64,000 nt of DNA from assembly GCF_014654205.1 (NCBI RefSeq), contig NZ_BNAW01000006.1, positions 1 to 64,000 of the forward strand, written 5' to 3'. This stretch comes from Amycolatopsis bullii. GTDB taxonomy: Bacteria; Actinomycetota; Actinomycetes; Mycobacteriales; Pseudonocardiaceae. How positions within the stretch are numbered: the stretch's first letter is position 1; every line of letters begins with the position of its first letter. The position numbers were made by a program, and so were the translations under genes. The notes under the pieces are model-generated. The model did no database searches. It saw nothing but the letters and a program-made list of their open reading frames with translations, and was not told the DNA's origin. Of the stretch, positions 48,167 through 56,034 are shown piece by piece.

Positions 48167-48703
48167 TCAGTTCTTCTTTTCGGCCGGCGCCGCGGACGGC
48201 GCCTTGCCGTTCGCCTGCGCGCTCGGCTTCGCCGCTTCGGCGGGCTTCGGCGCGGGCGGGGTGGCCTTCGGCGGCGCGGGCGCGACCGGCGGCTCCTGCT
48301 TCGAGCGGAGGGCGTAGGCAGCACCGGCGCCGACCACGACCAGGCCCAGCAGCCACGGCCACTTGCGACGGCTGCGGGTGCCCTTGGCGGCCGACTTGGC
48401 CTCGGACAGAGCGGCGTAGAAGTCCTTCTTCGCCGCCTTGAAGTCCTTCTTGCCGCGGCGCTTCGACTCGCCGGCCGCCTTCGCGGCCTTGATGGCGGCC
48501 TTCTTCGCCTTGCGACCCGGCTTGCGCAGCTCGGACAGGCGCGCGAGCGCCTCCTGGCGAGCGGCCTTCGAGCTCTTCTTGAGCTCCTTGCGGGTCAGTT
48601 CCGTCTTCTTCGCGAGCTTCTTCTGCGCGCGCCGCCCCTGCTTGACACCCTCGGTGACGAGTTTGTCGGCGGTCTCGACGGCCTGGGCTGTCGCCCGGGA
48701 CAT
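48167..48703 (-). CDS. Lys/Ala-rich histone-like membrane-anchored protein
   Basis: About 178 residues. The first ~110 are extremely Lys/Ala/Arg-rich (AKKAAIKAAKAAGESKRRGK), resembling the tail of histone H1-like proteins. One membrane segment (WPWLLGLVVVGAGAAYAL) follows, then a Pro/Ala/Lys-rich tail. The basic part could bind DNA, RNA or acidic lipids at the membrane; this is inference. ATG 48703 is preferred to GTG 48712 three codons upstream. It is divergent from ppiA. Confidence 0.75.
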   Translation of the reverse strand: MSRATAQAVETADKLVTEGVKQGRRAQKKLAKKTELTRKELKKSSKAARQEALARLSELRKPGRKAKKAAIKAAKAAGESKRRGKKDFKAAKKDFYAALSEAKSAAKGTRSRRKWPWLLGLVVVGAGAAYALRSKQEPPVAPAPPKATPPAPKPAEAAKPSAQANGKAPSAAPAEKKN

Positions 48704-48725
48704 GGGCTTCACCTCATCATTCGTT

Positions 48726-48754
48726 TTGACACTGCTCTGTTACCCGTAACCTAT
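48726..48754 (+). promoter_or_regulatory. Candidate ppiA promoter with small palindrome
   Basis: -35 TTGACA at 48726-48731, 17-base spacer, -10-like ACCTAT at 48749-48754. The spacer end holds the palindrome GTTAC-CC-GTAAC (48739-48750), a possible operator. Confidence 0.45.
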
Positions 48755-48793
48755 CGTGCCCCTTTTTCGCTCCGCCCGCCCGCAGATGGCACG

Positions 48794-49312
48794 ATGGCTT
48801 GCGTGAAAGCTACGCTGCACACCAACCAGGGTGACATCCACCTGAACCTGTTCCCGGACCACGCGCCCAAGACCGTGGCGAACTTCGTGGGGCTCGCGGA
48901 GGGCACCAAGGAGTACACCCAGCCCAACGCGGCGGGGACGAACTCCGGGCCCTTCTACGACGGGTCGATCTTCCACCGGGTCATCGACGGCTTCATGCTG
49001 CAGGGCGGCGACCCGACCGGTACCGGTCGCGGCGGCCCCGGCTACAAGTTCGGCGACGAGTTCCACCCGGAGCTGCAGTTCAGCAAGCCGTACCTGCTGG
49101 CCATGGCCAACGCCGGGCCCGGCACGAACGGCTCGCAGTTCTTCATCACCGTGGCGCCGACCAACCACCTCAACTTCCGGCACACGATCTTCGGCGAGGT
49201 GGCCGACCAGGAGTCGCGCAACGTCGTCGACGCGATCGCCCGGACGTCGACCGGCCCGGCGGACCGCCCGCTGACCGACATCGTCATCGAGAAGGTCAGC
49301 GTCGAGCACTGA
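48794..49312 (+). CDS. ppiA: Peptidyl-prolyl cis-trans isomerase, cyclophilin type
   Basis: 172-residue cyclophilin: FHRVIDGFMLQGGDPTGTGRGG, FANAG-type LAMANAGPGTNGSQFFITV and HTIFGEVAD cover the active-site Arg, Phe and Gln/Met positions. It is cytoplasmic (no signal peptide) and speeds proline isomerisation in folding. It keeps the mycobacterial position (Rv0009) downstream of gyrA and the tRNA genes. ATG 48794; GTG 48803 is an alternative. Confidence 0.95.
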   Translation: MACVKATLHTNQGDIHLNLFPDHAPKTVANFVGLAEGTKEYTQPNAAGTNSGPFYDGSIFHRVIDGFMLQGGDPTGTGRGGPGYKFGDEFHPELQFSKPYLLAMANAGPGTNGSQFFITVAPTNHLNFRHTIFGEVADQESRNVVDAIARTSTGPADRPLTDIVIEKVSVEH

Positions 49313-49350
49313 CGGCTTCCTCGCGTGGGTTTCGGTAGGTTGGTCTCATC

Positions 49351-50310
49351 GTGAACCAACCGCCGAACCCCGCCGCCGAACAAGCCGCGCTGCCCGGGTG
49401 CTGGTGGCACCCGAACCGCCCGACCGGACTGAGCTGTTCCCGGTGCGGGCGTCCGGCGTGCCCGGATTGCCTCCGCGAAGCCCCGGTCGGCTTCCAGTGC
49501 ACCGACTGCGTGCACACCGGCGGCCAGGAGCAGCGCCGTCAGCACCGCGGCTACCAGGACTCCGGGTTCGGCCAGCGCACCGTCTTCGGCGCGCGGCTCT
49601 CGCAGTCGTTCCTCGTCACCCAGGTCATCCTCGCGGTGAACGTCCTCGTCTTCCTGTTCACGGTGATCCAGGCGAAGAGCCTCAACGACAACCAGCTGTC
49701 GTCCCTCTTCCAGCACGGCGCCCTCTACGGCGACGCGACCATGGGCCACGGCGAGTGGTGGCGGGTCCTGACCAACGGGTTCCTGCACTACGGGCCGATC
49801 CACATCGCGGTCAACATGTTCTCGCTGTGGATGATGGGCCGCGCCCTCGAGCAGGTCTGCGGCCGCCGCCGCTACCTCGCGCTCTACTTCGTCTCGATGC
49901 TCGGTGCGTCCACCGCGGTGCTGCTGTTCGACAACCCGGCCGGCTTCCCCGGCACGGCGGGCGCGTCCGGGGCGCTGTTCGGCCTGATGGGCGCCTACGG
50001 CGTCACGGTGCTGAAGCTGCGCCTGAACCCCACCGGCCTGATCATCACGCTCGCGTTGAACGCGTTCATCACCTTCGGCATATCGGGCATTTCGATCTTC
50101 GGCCACGTCGGCGGGCTGGTGACCGGCGCGCTCGTCACCGTTGCGCTGCTGTACGCGCCGCAGGTCGAGCAGGCGCGGTGGCAGGCCATCGGCATCGGGA
50201 TCATCGTCGTCGCGCTGCTCGGCCTGCTGGTCTACCGCGGTGCGCAGGCCGCGCCGGAGACCTGCCAGTTCGTCCAGTACCCGTTCGGCCTGTACTACAC
50301 CTGCCGTTAG
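49351..50310 (+). CDS. Rhomboid-family intramembrane serine protease with zinc-finger-like N terminus
   Basis: 319 residues. Residues 17-53 hold eight Cys/His in a B-box-like zinc pattern (CWWH, CSRCGRPACPDC, CTDC). The rhomboid core has the catalytic serine S206 in GASGALFG and histidine H252 in GHVGG, with HIAVNMFSLW on an earlier helix. It cuts membrane proteins within the bilayer; substrates are unknown. The gene stop overlaps the convergent PH-domain gene by 4 bp. Confidence 0.9.
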   Translation: MNQPPNPAAEQAALPGCWWHPNRPTGLSCSRCGRPACPDCLREAPVGFQCTDCVHTGGQEQRRQHRGYQDSGFGQRTVFGARLSQSFLVTQVILAVNVLVFLFTVIQAKSLNDNQLSSLFQHGALYGDATMGHGEWWRVLTNGFLHYGPIHIAVNMFSLWMMGRALEQVCGRRRYLALYFVSMLGASTAVLLFDNPAGFPGTAGASGALFGLMGAYGVTVLKLRLNPTGLIITLALNAFITFGISGISIFGHVGGLVTGALVTVALLYAPQVEQARWQAIGIGIIVVALLGLLVYRGAQAAPETCQFVQYPFGLYYTCR

Positions 50311-50735
50311 CTGCGCAGCGTGCTGAGGACGTCCAGGACGTCCCGCGGGTCCTCGCCGAGGTCGAGCCACCCGAAGACGTACAGCTGGTCGTCGTGCTCG
50401 ATCTCCAGCGTGACGCCGTCGCGCCCCATCCGGCGGGTGGTGCGGAGCCGGGTGCGCGTCTGCGCCCACGGCAGCCGGTGCGTGCCGCCCAGCGTCCGGG
50501 CCACCAGGCCCTCGGCGTCGGCGGCGAGCCGCGGCCGGACGATCGTGGCGTGCGCGGCGAACGCGCCGACGGCGACGGCCGCCAGCGCGAACAGCACCAG
50601 GCCGCCGCGGTCGCCGGTCAGCGCGTCGGTCACCACGCCGGCCAGCAGCAACGCGGTGACCGCCCAGGCCGATACCACAACGGCCTGACGAGGCGCCCAG
50701 GAGGTGGGGTAGTTATCCACAGGGGTTATCCACAC
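50307..50735 (-). CDS. PH-domain membrane protein (Rv0010c-like)
   Basis: 142 residues: two membrane segments (about 18-38 and 45-62), then a bacterial PH (bPH2/DUF2581) domain with RLPWAQTRTRLRTTRRMGRDGVTLEIEHDDQLYVFGWLDLGEDPRDV. Function unknown; next to crgA as in mycobacteria. The first codons are made of two perfect DnaA boxes, so the true start may be the second GTG (DNYPTSWAP). Confidence 0.82.
   Translation of the reverse strand: MWITPVDNYPTSWAPRQAVVVSAWAVTALLLAGVVTDALTGDRGGLVLFALAAVAVGAFAAHATIVRPRLAADAEGLVARTLGGTHRLPWAQTRTRLRTTRRMGRDGVTLEIEHDDQLYVFGWLDLGEDPRDVLDVLSTLRS
50713..50734 (+). promoter_or_regulatory. Two perfect tandem DnaA boxes
   Basis: TTATCCACA at 50713-50721 and 50726-50734, both exact matches to the consensus, 13 bp apart in the same orientation, at the 5' end of the PH-domain gene. 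Confidence 0.65.
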
Positions 50736-50790
50736 TGGGGATGAGTCACACCGCTGTAATTCGACGTCAAGCCGCTGAACGGAGTAATAG

Positions 50791-51057
50791 TCAGCGCCAG
50801 CGCATGGTCATGAGCAGACCCGCGATCATCAACGCGAACCCACCGGCGAAGTTCCAGTTGCCCAGGTCGGCCATCCAGGAGATCTTGTCCCCGGCGATGT
50901 AGTTGACCAGGAGCCAGACCAGGCCCAGGAGCATCAACCCGAACATCGGGATCTTCCAGGCGAGGCCGGTGGGGCCGGCCGCCCGCACCTTCACCGGCGT
51001 GCGCCGGTCGGCGGGCGGGGTGTACGCGGTCTTCTTGCGGACCTTGGACTTGGGCAT
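50791..51057 (-). CDS. crgA: Cell division protein CrgA
   Basis: 88 residues: basic cytoplasmic N terminus ([14 protein letters not shown]) and two membrane segments ([19 protein letters not shown] and [17 protein letters not shown]). CrgA recruits septal synthases to the Z ring and restrains division in actinomycetes. ATG 51057 follows GAGGAA. It is divergent from the sortase gene. Confidence 0.95.
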   Translation of the reverse strand: MPKSKVRKKTAYTPPADRRTPVKVRAAGPTGLAWKIPMFGLMLLGLVWLLVNYIAGDKISWMADLGNWNFAGGFALMIAGLLMTMRWR

Positions 51058-51243
51058 CGTGTGTTCCTCGCGGTGCTCTTCGGGCTCGTCTGGTGGCGAT
51101 GTCCCGCTGAGGGTGCGCAACCAGCGCCACGTGCACACGTTAACGTAAACGACCGCAGGAAAGCAGCGGCCAGGAGTGGTCGGATTTCCCGGACCGTGAC
51201 AACGGGGTCACCCAGGGTTCGACGCGGCTTGAGAGGAGCTTGC

Positions 51244-52320
51244 GTGGCTACGCGCGAAGGACCGGACGACGACCGGCGCAGACACCCCGGACAGCCCATG
51301 CCGCGACGCCGTCCCGCGACGCCCCCGCGCGGCCAGGTGCCGCCCCGCCAGCCCCAGCGCAGCCCCCAGGGCCAGCCACCCCGGCGTCCGCAGGGCCCGC
51401 CGCCCCGCCGCTACACCAGCCCGCCCCCGCCACCCGGCGCGAACGAAGAGACCGTCGTCTTCGCCCCGGTCGGCAAGGGGGGCACCGCGACCGAGGAGAA
51501 GCCCGCCCCGGCCCCCCTCGGCAAGGGCGGCGTCGCGATCCGGACGGCCGGCGAGGTCCTCATCACGCTGGGTCTGGTCGTGCTGCTGTTCATGGTCTAC
51601 GAGCTGTACGTGACCGACCTGTTCTCGGCGGGCAAGCAGTCCGAGGCGAGCGACCAGCTCGACGGCGAGTGGGCGCACGACCGCACGCTGCACCCCGAGC
51701 TGGTCGACGGCAAGGCGTTCGCCCGCATCCACATCCCCAGCTTCGGCGTCGACTACAACTTCACCATCCAGGAAGGCACCGACGACGCCGCCCTCGAGGT
51801 CGGTCCCGGCCACTACAAGGGCACGTCGCTGCCCGGCGAGCCCGGCAACTTCGCCGTGGCCGGCCACCGCGTCGGCAAGGGTGCCCCGTTCAACGACCTG
51901 GACAACCTCTCCTCCTGTGACCAGATCGTGATCGAGACCTCCACCGACTTCTACATCTACAAGGTCCTGCCCTACGACGACGAGGTGAAGGGCTGGGCCG
52001 GCGGCAAGGGCGCGGACCCGAAGTGCAAGGGCGTCTCGACCCTGCGCGATCCGAACGCCGAGGACGGCGGCGCCTACAGCGAGACCTTCGGCCGCAAGGT
52101 CGTGCTGCCGAGCCAGGGCACCGCGGTGAACCCGGTCCCGTACAAGGGCGCCGACGTGCTGCCCAAGGCCCAGCAGGCCGCACTGCTCACGCTGACCACC
52201 TGCCACCCGCAGTTCTCCGCCAAGGAGCGGCTCATCATCACGTCGGTGCTGACCCAGCAGGTGCCGAAGGACCAGGTCAAGGACTACGGCGACCTGCTCT
52301 CGAAGATCGGGGAGGCCTGA
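51244..52320 (+). CDS. srtE: Class E sortase
   Basis: 358 residues. A long Pro/Arg/Gln-rich cytoplasmic N terminus (about 1-95) precedes one membrane anchor (104-122) and the sortase domain, with H208 (AGHRVG), C320 (TLTTCHPQ) and R329 (KERLI) as the catalytic triad. It anchors LAxTG-type proteins to the wall. GTG 51244 follows GAGAGGAG. Its stop overlaps the next start (TGATG). Confidence 0.92.
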   Translation: MATREGPDDDRRRHPGQPMPRRRPATPPRGQVPPRQPQRSPQGQPPRRPQGPPPRRYTSPPPPPGANEETVVFAPVGKGGTATEEKPAPAPLGKGGVAIRTAGEVLITLGLVVLLFMVYELYVTDLFSAGKQSEASDQLDGEWAHDRTLHPELVDGKAFARIHIPSFGVDYNFTIQEGTDDAALEVGPGHYKGTSLPGEPGNFAVAGHRVGKGAPFNDLDNLSSCDQIVIETSTDFYIYKVLPYDDEVKGWAGGKGADPKCKGVSTLRDPNAEDGGAYSETFGRKVVLPSQGTAVNPVPYKGADVLPKAQQAALLTLTTCHPQFSAKERLIITSVLTQQVPKDQVKDYGDLLSKIGEA

Positions 52321-52475
52321 TGTACGCGTGGATCTGGCGGAAGCTGCCGGGCCCGTTCGCGGCCAAGCTGACGATCGCGGTCGTGCTGGTGCTCGGCGTG
52401 ATCGCGCTGCTGATGTTCGTGGTGTTCCCGTGGCTGGAGCCGCGGCTGTGGTTCAACGAGGTCGCGGTCAACTGA
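52320..52475 (+). CDS. 51-residue membrane protein coupled to sortase
   Basis: A short protein MYAWIWRKLPGPFAAK followed by one hydrophobic helix (LTIAVVLVLGVIALLMFVVF) and a PWLEPRLWFNEVAVN tail. The TGATG overlap with the sortase and the conserved pattern suggest a real gene encoding a sortase-associated or division-associated micro-membrane protein. Function unknown. Confidence 0.78.
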   Translation: MYAWIWRKLPGPFAAKLTIAVVLVLGVIALLMFVVFPWLEPRLWFNEVAVN

Positions 52476-52975
52476 AGACACGGGGGAAGCACCGCCACAA
52501 CCCACCGCCGGAAGACCCGTGGAACGAGATCGGGCCGCGGCTGTGGATGGGCGGGCACGTCCGGATGGGCGCCGCGGGCGAGGAACCCGTGGTCGTCCGG
52601 CGCGAGTTCGACCTCGTGCTGAGCCTCTACCAGCGCGAAGGTCACGGCCCGGCGCCCGGCATCGAGCACCACTTCGCCGAGCTGCCGGACGGGCCGCTGA
52701 CCGCCGCGCAGATCGCCGAGGCCGAGCGGTTCGCCGTGCTCGCGGCCGAGGCGGTCCGCGCCGGGCGGCTGACGCTCGTGCGCTGCCACACCGGGCTCAA
52801 CCGGTCCGGCCTGGTCGGCGCGCAGGCGCTCGTCGAACTCGGGCTCGGCGTACCGGCGGCCATCGACCGCGTCCGGCAGCGGCGCTCGTCGCGGGCGCTG
52901 CACAACCGGCTCTTCGTGCGGTACCTCGAGAGCGGCCTGCCGACGGCCCGGCTGCTGGCGGAGCTCGATTCTTGA
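52448..52975 (+). CDS. Dual-specificity-type protein phosphatase
   Basis: About 175 residues. Residues 22-38 (EDPWNEIGPRLWMGGH) are a DSP start pattern. The general acid is in LPDGPL, and the phosphate loop C113-H-T-G-L-N-R119 in RCHTGLNRSG is a CX5R signature. It should dephosphorylate Ser/Thr/Tyr proteins or an inositol/nucleotide phosphate. GTG 52448 overlaps the upstream small gene by 28 bp; a CTG at 52472 is another possibility. The stop overlaps the next TTG start. PknB is encoded ~9.5 kb downstream. Confidence 0.78.
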   Translation: MVQRGRGQLKTRGKHRHNPPPEDPWNEIGPRLWMGGHVRMGAAGEEPVVVRREFDLVLSLYQREGHGPAPGIEHHFAELPDGPLTAAQIAEAERFAVLAAEAVRAGRLTLVRCHTGLNRSGLVGAQALVELGLGVPAAIDRVRQRRSSRALHNRLFVRYLESGLPTARLLAELDS

Positions 52976-53961
52976 GGTTCGGCGTCTTCCTGGTCAGCGG
53001 CCGCTTCCCCGGCCAGGCGGACGGCGACGTCCTCCGCCGGTCGGTCCGTGCGGCCGAACTGGCCGAAGAAGCCGGCTTCGACGACGTCTGGTTCGCCGAG
53101 CACCACTTCATGCCCTACGGCGTCTGCCCGTCCGCGATCACCCTCGCCGCGCACGTGCTCGGGCGGACGTCGCGGATCGGGGTCGGGACCGCGGTCAGCG
53201 TCCTGTCGACCACGCACCCGGTCGCGCTGGCCGAGCAGTGGGCGATGCTCGACGCCGTTTCCGGCGGACGGCTGCGGCTCGGCCTCGGCCGCGGGGGCCC
53301 GTGGCAGGACCTCGAGGTCTTCGGCACCGGGCTCGACCGGTACGAGACCGGCTTCGAAGAGGCCCTCGACGTCTTCCTGCACGCCACCACCGGCCGCGTC
53401 GGCGCTCAGGGGCGGCACTTCGCCTTCCGGGAGGTGCCCGTGGTGCCGACGCCGGAACGCCGGGCGGATGTCGTCGTCGCGTGCGGGGGACCGACGTCGG
53501 CCGCGGTCCGGCAGGCCGCCGAACGAGATCTGCCGCTGCTGCTCGGCTTGCACGCCGATGACGAAGAAAAAGCCGACACCGTCGCCGGCTACGGAAAGCC
53601 CGCGAACCACATCTCGACCGTGCTCTGCCAGGTGGGTGACGCCGAAGTGGTGCGGAACGCGCTGCCCGGCTGGCTCGAGGACGGCCTCGCCGCGCACGTC
53701 ACCGTCGACGGGAGACCGGGGCCGTCCCGCGATCCGGGGGAGTACGCCGAACGGCTCTGCGCCATCCACCCGGTCGGCGACGCGGCCCACTGCGTCCGGA
53801 CGCTGGAAACGAGCCTCCGGCGCACCGGCGTCTCCCACGTGCTGATGCTCGTGGAAGCGTCGGGTACGCCGGAGGGCACGTTCGCGAACATCGCGCGGAT
53901 CGGCACCGAGGTGCTGCCCGCGCTGCGGGCTAGCAGTCCCGCAGTTCCGGGCTCTGGTTGA
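52972..53961 (+). CDS. LLM-class flavin-dependent oxidoreductase
   Basis: 329-residue luciferase-like TIM barrel: FGVFLVSGRFPGQ, EAGFDDVWFAEHHFMPYG, and LGLGRGGPWQDLEVFG are family-typical FMN or F420 contacts. It oxidises an unknown substrate. The TTG 52972 start shares two bases with the phosphatase stop (TTGA), indicating coupling. The 3' end overlaps the convergent gene by 32 bp. Confidence 0.85.
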   Translation: MRFGVFLVSGRFPGQADGDVLRRSVRAAELAEEAGFDDVWFAEHHFMPYGVCPSAITLAAHVLGRTSRIGVGTAVSVLSTTHPVALAEQWAMLDAVSGGRLRLGLGRGGPWQDLEVFGTGLDRYETGFEEALDVFLHATTGRVGAQGRHFAFREVPVVPTPERRADVVVACGGPTSAAVRQAAERDLPLLLGLHADDEEKADTVAGYGKPANHISTVLCQVGDAEVVRNALPGWLEDGLAAHVTVDGRPGPSRDPGEYAERLCAIHPVGDAAHCVRTLETSLRRTGVSHVLMLVEASGTPEGTFANIARIGTEVLPALRASSPAVPGSG

Positions 53962-54322
53962 GCAGCTGGCCACGCGGCGAGACGAACGCGCGGTAGCGGT
54001 CACCGTCCAGTTCGGACTGGCGGAACACGGCGACCCGGTGGCAGTTCTGGAAGGCCAGCTTGACGCCGAAGTGGCGTTCGAGGCCGCCGCGGATCGCGTC
54101 CGAGGCCAGTGCCCGCAGCAGCTGCCCGCGGGCGGCCTCGCTCGGCGGCGGCGTCTCGTTGTCGGCGAACCCGTCCGCCGCGCCCTCGGCGTCGGCGATG
54201 ACGCCGGTGATGACCTCCCAGGCGTACGGCAGGGATTCCTTGACGCAAGTGACGAACTCGGCGTCGGTGACCTCCCCGCGCTCGGCCTTCTCCAGCAACG
54301 CGGGTGACACGTCCAGGGACAT
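53930..54322 (-). CDS. SCO5389-family protein
   Basis: 130 residues with start SLDVSPALLEKAERGEVTDAEFV and motifs LPYAWEVI, FADNETPPPSE, RGQLLRALASDAIRGGLERHFGVKLAFQNCHRVAVF and the end QLLNQSPELRDC. The pattern fits the conserved SCO5389 family of actinobacteria, of unknown function. ATG 54322 has a clear GGAGGT site. Two late cysteines are present. Confidence 0.82.
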   Translation of the reverse strand: MSLDVSPALLEKAERGEVTDAEFVTCVKESLPYAWEVITGVIADAEGAADGFADNETPPPSEAARGQLLRALASDAIRGGLERHFGVKLAFQNCHRVAVFRQSELDGDRYRAFVSPRGQLLNQSPELRDC

Positions 54323-54341
54323 CGAACCTCCAGTTTGAGCA

Positions 54342-54378
54342 GGGCCACCCTCTTGGCTACCGGCCGGGTGGCCCGGCC
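54342..54378. terminator. Alternative overlapping hairpins between 53930 gene and ABC permease
   Basis: GGGCCACCC / GGGTGGCCC (54342-54374) and GGCCGGG / CCCGGCC (54362-54378) share bases, so only one can form at a time. They lie downstream of the ABC permease stop on the minus strand. They may be a terminator or a small switch. Confidence 0.4.
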
Positions 54379-54422
54379 ACAAGAGAAAACGATGATCATC
54401 ACCACTTTGGCGGAAGGCCCGG

Positions 54423-55160
54423 TCACTCCCACCGGAAGAGCTTCGCCGCCAGCGCCGTTCCGAGCACCGCGAAGGCGGCGAGCGCGGCGAGCTGCAGCGG
54501 CTGGACGCCGGTCCCGACCCAGGCGTCCTGCAGCGCCTGCGAGCCCGGCGGCAGGTAGTCGCCGATCCGGCGCAGGACCTCGGGCAGGAGCGGCCGCGGC
54601 AGGTAGACGCCGCCGAAGAACATGATCGGGAGGAAGGCGACCATCGCGACTCCGGTGGCGGCCTTCGACGTGCGGGCGACCGCGGCCGCGATCAGGCCCA
54701 GCGCGAACGTCGCGACCACCCCGAGCACCAGCGTCAGCGCGAACGACAGCGGGTGCTTCGGCAGCGGGACGTCGTAGACGGCGTTGCCCAGCCCCAGCAC
54801 GAGCGCGATCCCCGCCAGCGAGACCGTGACGTGGATGAGCAGCTGCGCGCCCAGCAGGTTGGCCGGGTGCACCGGGGTGGTGGCCAGCCGGCGCAGCACG
54901 CCCTGCTCGCGGTAGGTGGCGACGGCGGCCGGGATCGACTGCAGCGCGAGCGTCGCGAGGCTGATGACGATCAGCGACGGCACCCAGGCGTCGATGAACC
55001 GGTAGCCGCCGGCCTTTTCGCTCGGCTCGGTCATGCCCGGGATCGCGCCGATCGCCAGCAACAGGATCGACGGCAGCAGGATGCCGGCGGCCGCCATGAC
55101 CGGCGACCGGAGGAAGAGCTTCGTTTCGGTGGTGGTGATCTTGGCGAAGGCGGTGGTCAT
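54423..55160 (-). CDS. ABC-2 transporter permease
   Basis: 245 residues, six membrane helices, with ABC-2 pattern (YREQGVLRRLATTPVHPANLLGAQ and LPIMFFGGVYLPRPLLPEVLRRIGDYLPPG). It exports an unknown hydrophobic compound with the ATPase encoded upstream. Start ATG 55160 overlaps the ATPase stop by ATGA. The large open frame continuing to 56306 is an artefact. Confidence 0.9.
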   Translation of the reverse strand: MTTAFAKITTTETKLFLRSPVMAAAGILLPSILLLAIGAIPGMTEPSEKAGGYRFIDAWVPSLIVISLATLALQSIPAAVATYREQGVLRRLATTPVHPANLLGAQLLIHVTVSLAGIALVLGLGNAVYDVPLPKHPLSFALTLVLGVVATFALGLIAAAVARTSKAATGVAMVAFLPIMFFGGVYLPRPLLPEVLRRIGDYLPPGSQALQDAWVGTGVQPLQLAALAAFAVLGTALAAKLFRWE

Positions 55161-55870
55161 CGGGCGCTCCTGGTCAGCGAGACGAACGCGTCGTCCAAAG
55201 TGGAGGCTCCGGCCGCGGCGCGGAGCTCGGTCGGGGTGCCGGTGGCGACCACGCGCCCGGCGTCGAAGATCGCGACGCGGTCGCAGAGCCGCTCGGCTTC
55301 GTCCATGAAGTGGGTGACGAGCAGGACCGTGACGCCGGTGGCGCGGACGCCTTCGACGAGCCGCCAGGTCTCGCGGCGGGCGTGCGGGTCGAGCCCGGTG
55401 GTCAGTTCGTCCAGTATCGCCAGCTCCGGCTGCCCCACCAGGGCCAGTGCGATCGAGACGCGCTGTTTCTGACCGCCGGACAGCTTCCCGAAGGAGCGGC
55501 GGGCGTGCTCGGTCAGGTCGAGCTGCTCCAGCAGGACGTCGATGTCGGCCGGCTCGGGGTAGAAGGACGCGAACAGCTCCAGCGCTTCGCGCACCCGCAG
55601 CTTCGCGGGCAGCTGGCTTTCCTGCAGCTGGACGCCGACGCGGCGGGTCAGCGCCGCGTGGTCCACCGCCGGGTCCAGGCCGAGGACGGAGATCGTGCCC
55701 CCGTCGGCCTGACGGAGGCCCTGGAGGCATTCGACGGTGGTGGTCTTCCCGGCGCCGTTCGTGCCGAGGATGCCGAAGATTTCGCCGCGCTCGACGGTGA
55801 ACGAAACGCCGTCGACCGCGACCCGGGTGCCGTAGCGCTTGCGGAGGTCGGTGACTTCGATGAGTGGCAT
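55157..55870 (-). CDS. ABC transporter ATP-binding protein
   Basis: 237 residues: Walker A GTNGAGKTTTVE, Q-loop VQLQESQL, signature LSGGQKQRVSIAL, Walker B LAILDELTTGLDPHARR (the Walker B Glu is followed by Leu rather than Pro), and switch His in VTHFMDEAERLCDR. It forms a two-gene exporter with the permease. The start faces a two-component system 164 bp away, the classic layout of a signal-induced drug or lantibiotic efflux pair. Confidence 0.92.
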   Translation of the reverse strand: MPLIEVTDLRKRYGTRVAVDGVSFTVERGEIFGILGTNGAGKTTTVECLQGLRQADGGTISVLGLDPAVDHAALTRRVGVQLQESQLPAKLRVREALELFASFYPEPADIDVLLEQLDLTEHARRSFGKLSGGQKQRVSIALALVGQPELAILDELTTGLDPHARRETWRLVEGVRATGVTVLLVTHFMDEAERLCDRVAIFDAGRVVATGTPTELRAAAGASTLDDAFVSLTRSAR

Positions 55871-56034
55871 GGTTCGAAACTACGAACCGGCGGCCGCGTG
55901 GGTAATGACGCTGAATCCCCAGCTCAGGTAGCGTTTTGCTGAAGCGGGGGTGGGGCTGGGCCCACCCCGTTCGGGGGGCTTCGGGCAGTGCGCGGTCCAG
56001 CGTGCGTCGGCGAGGATCCGGGGGAGGAGGTGCC

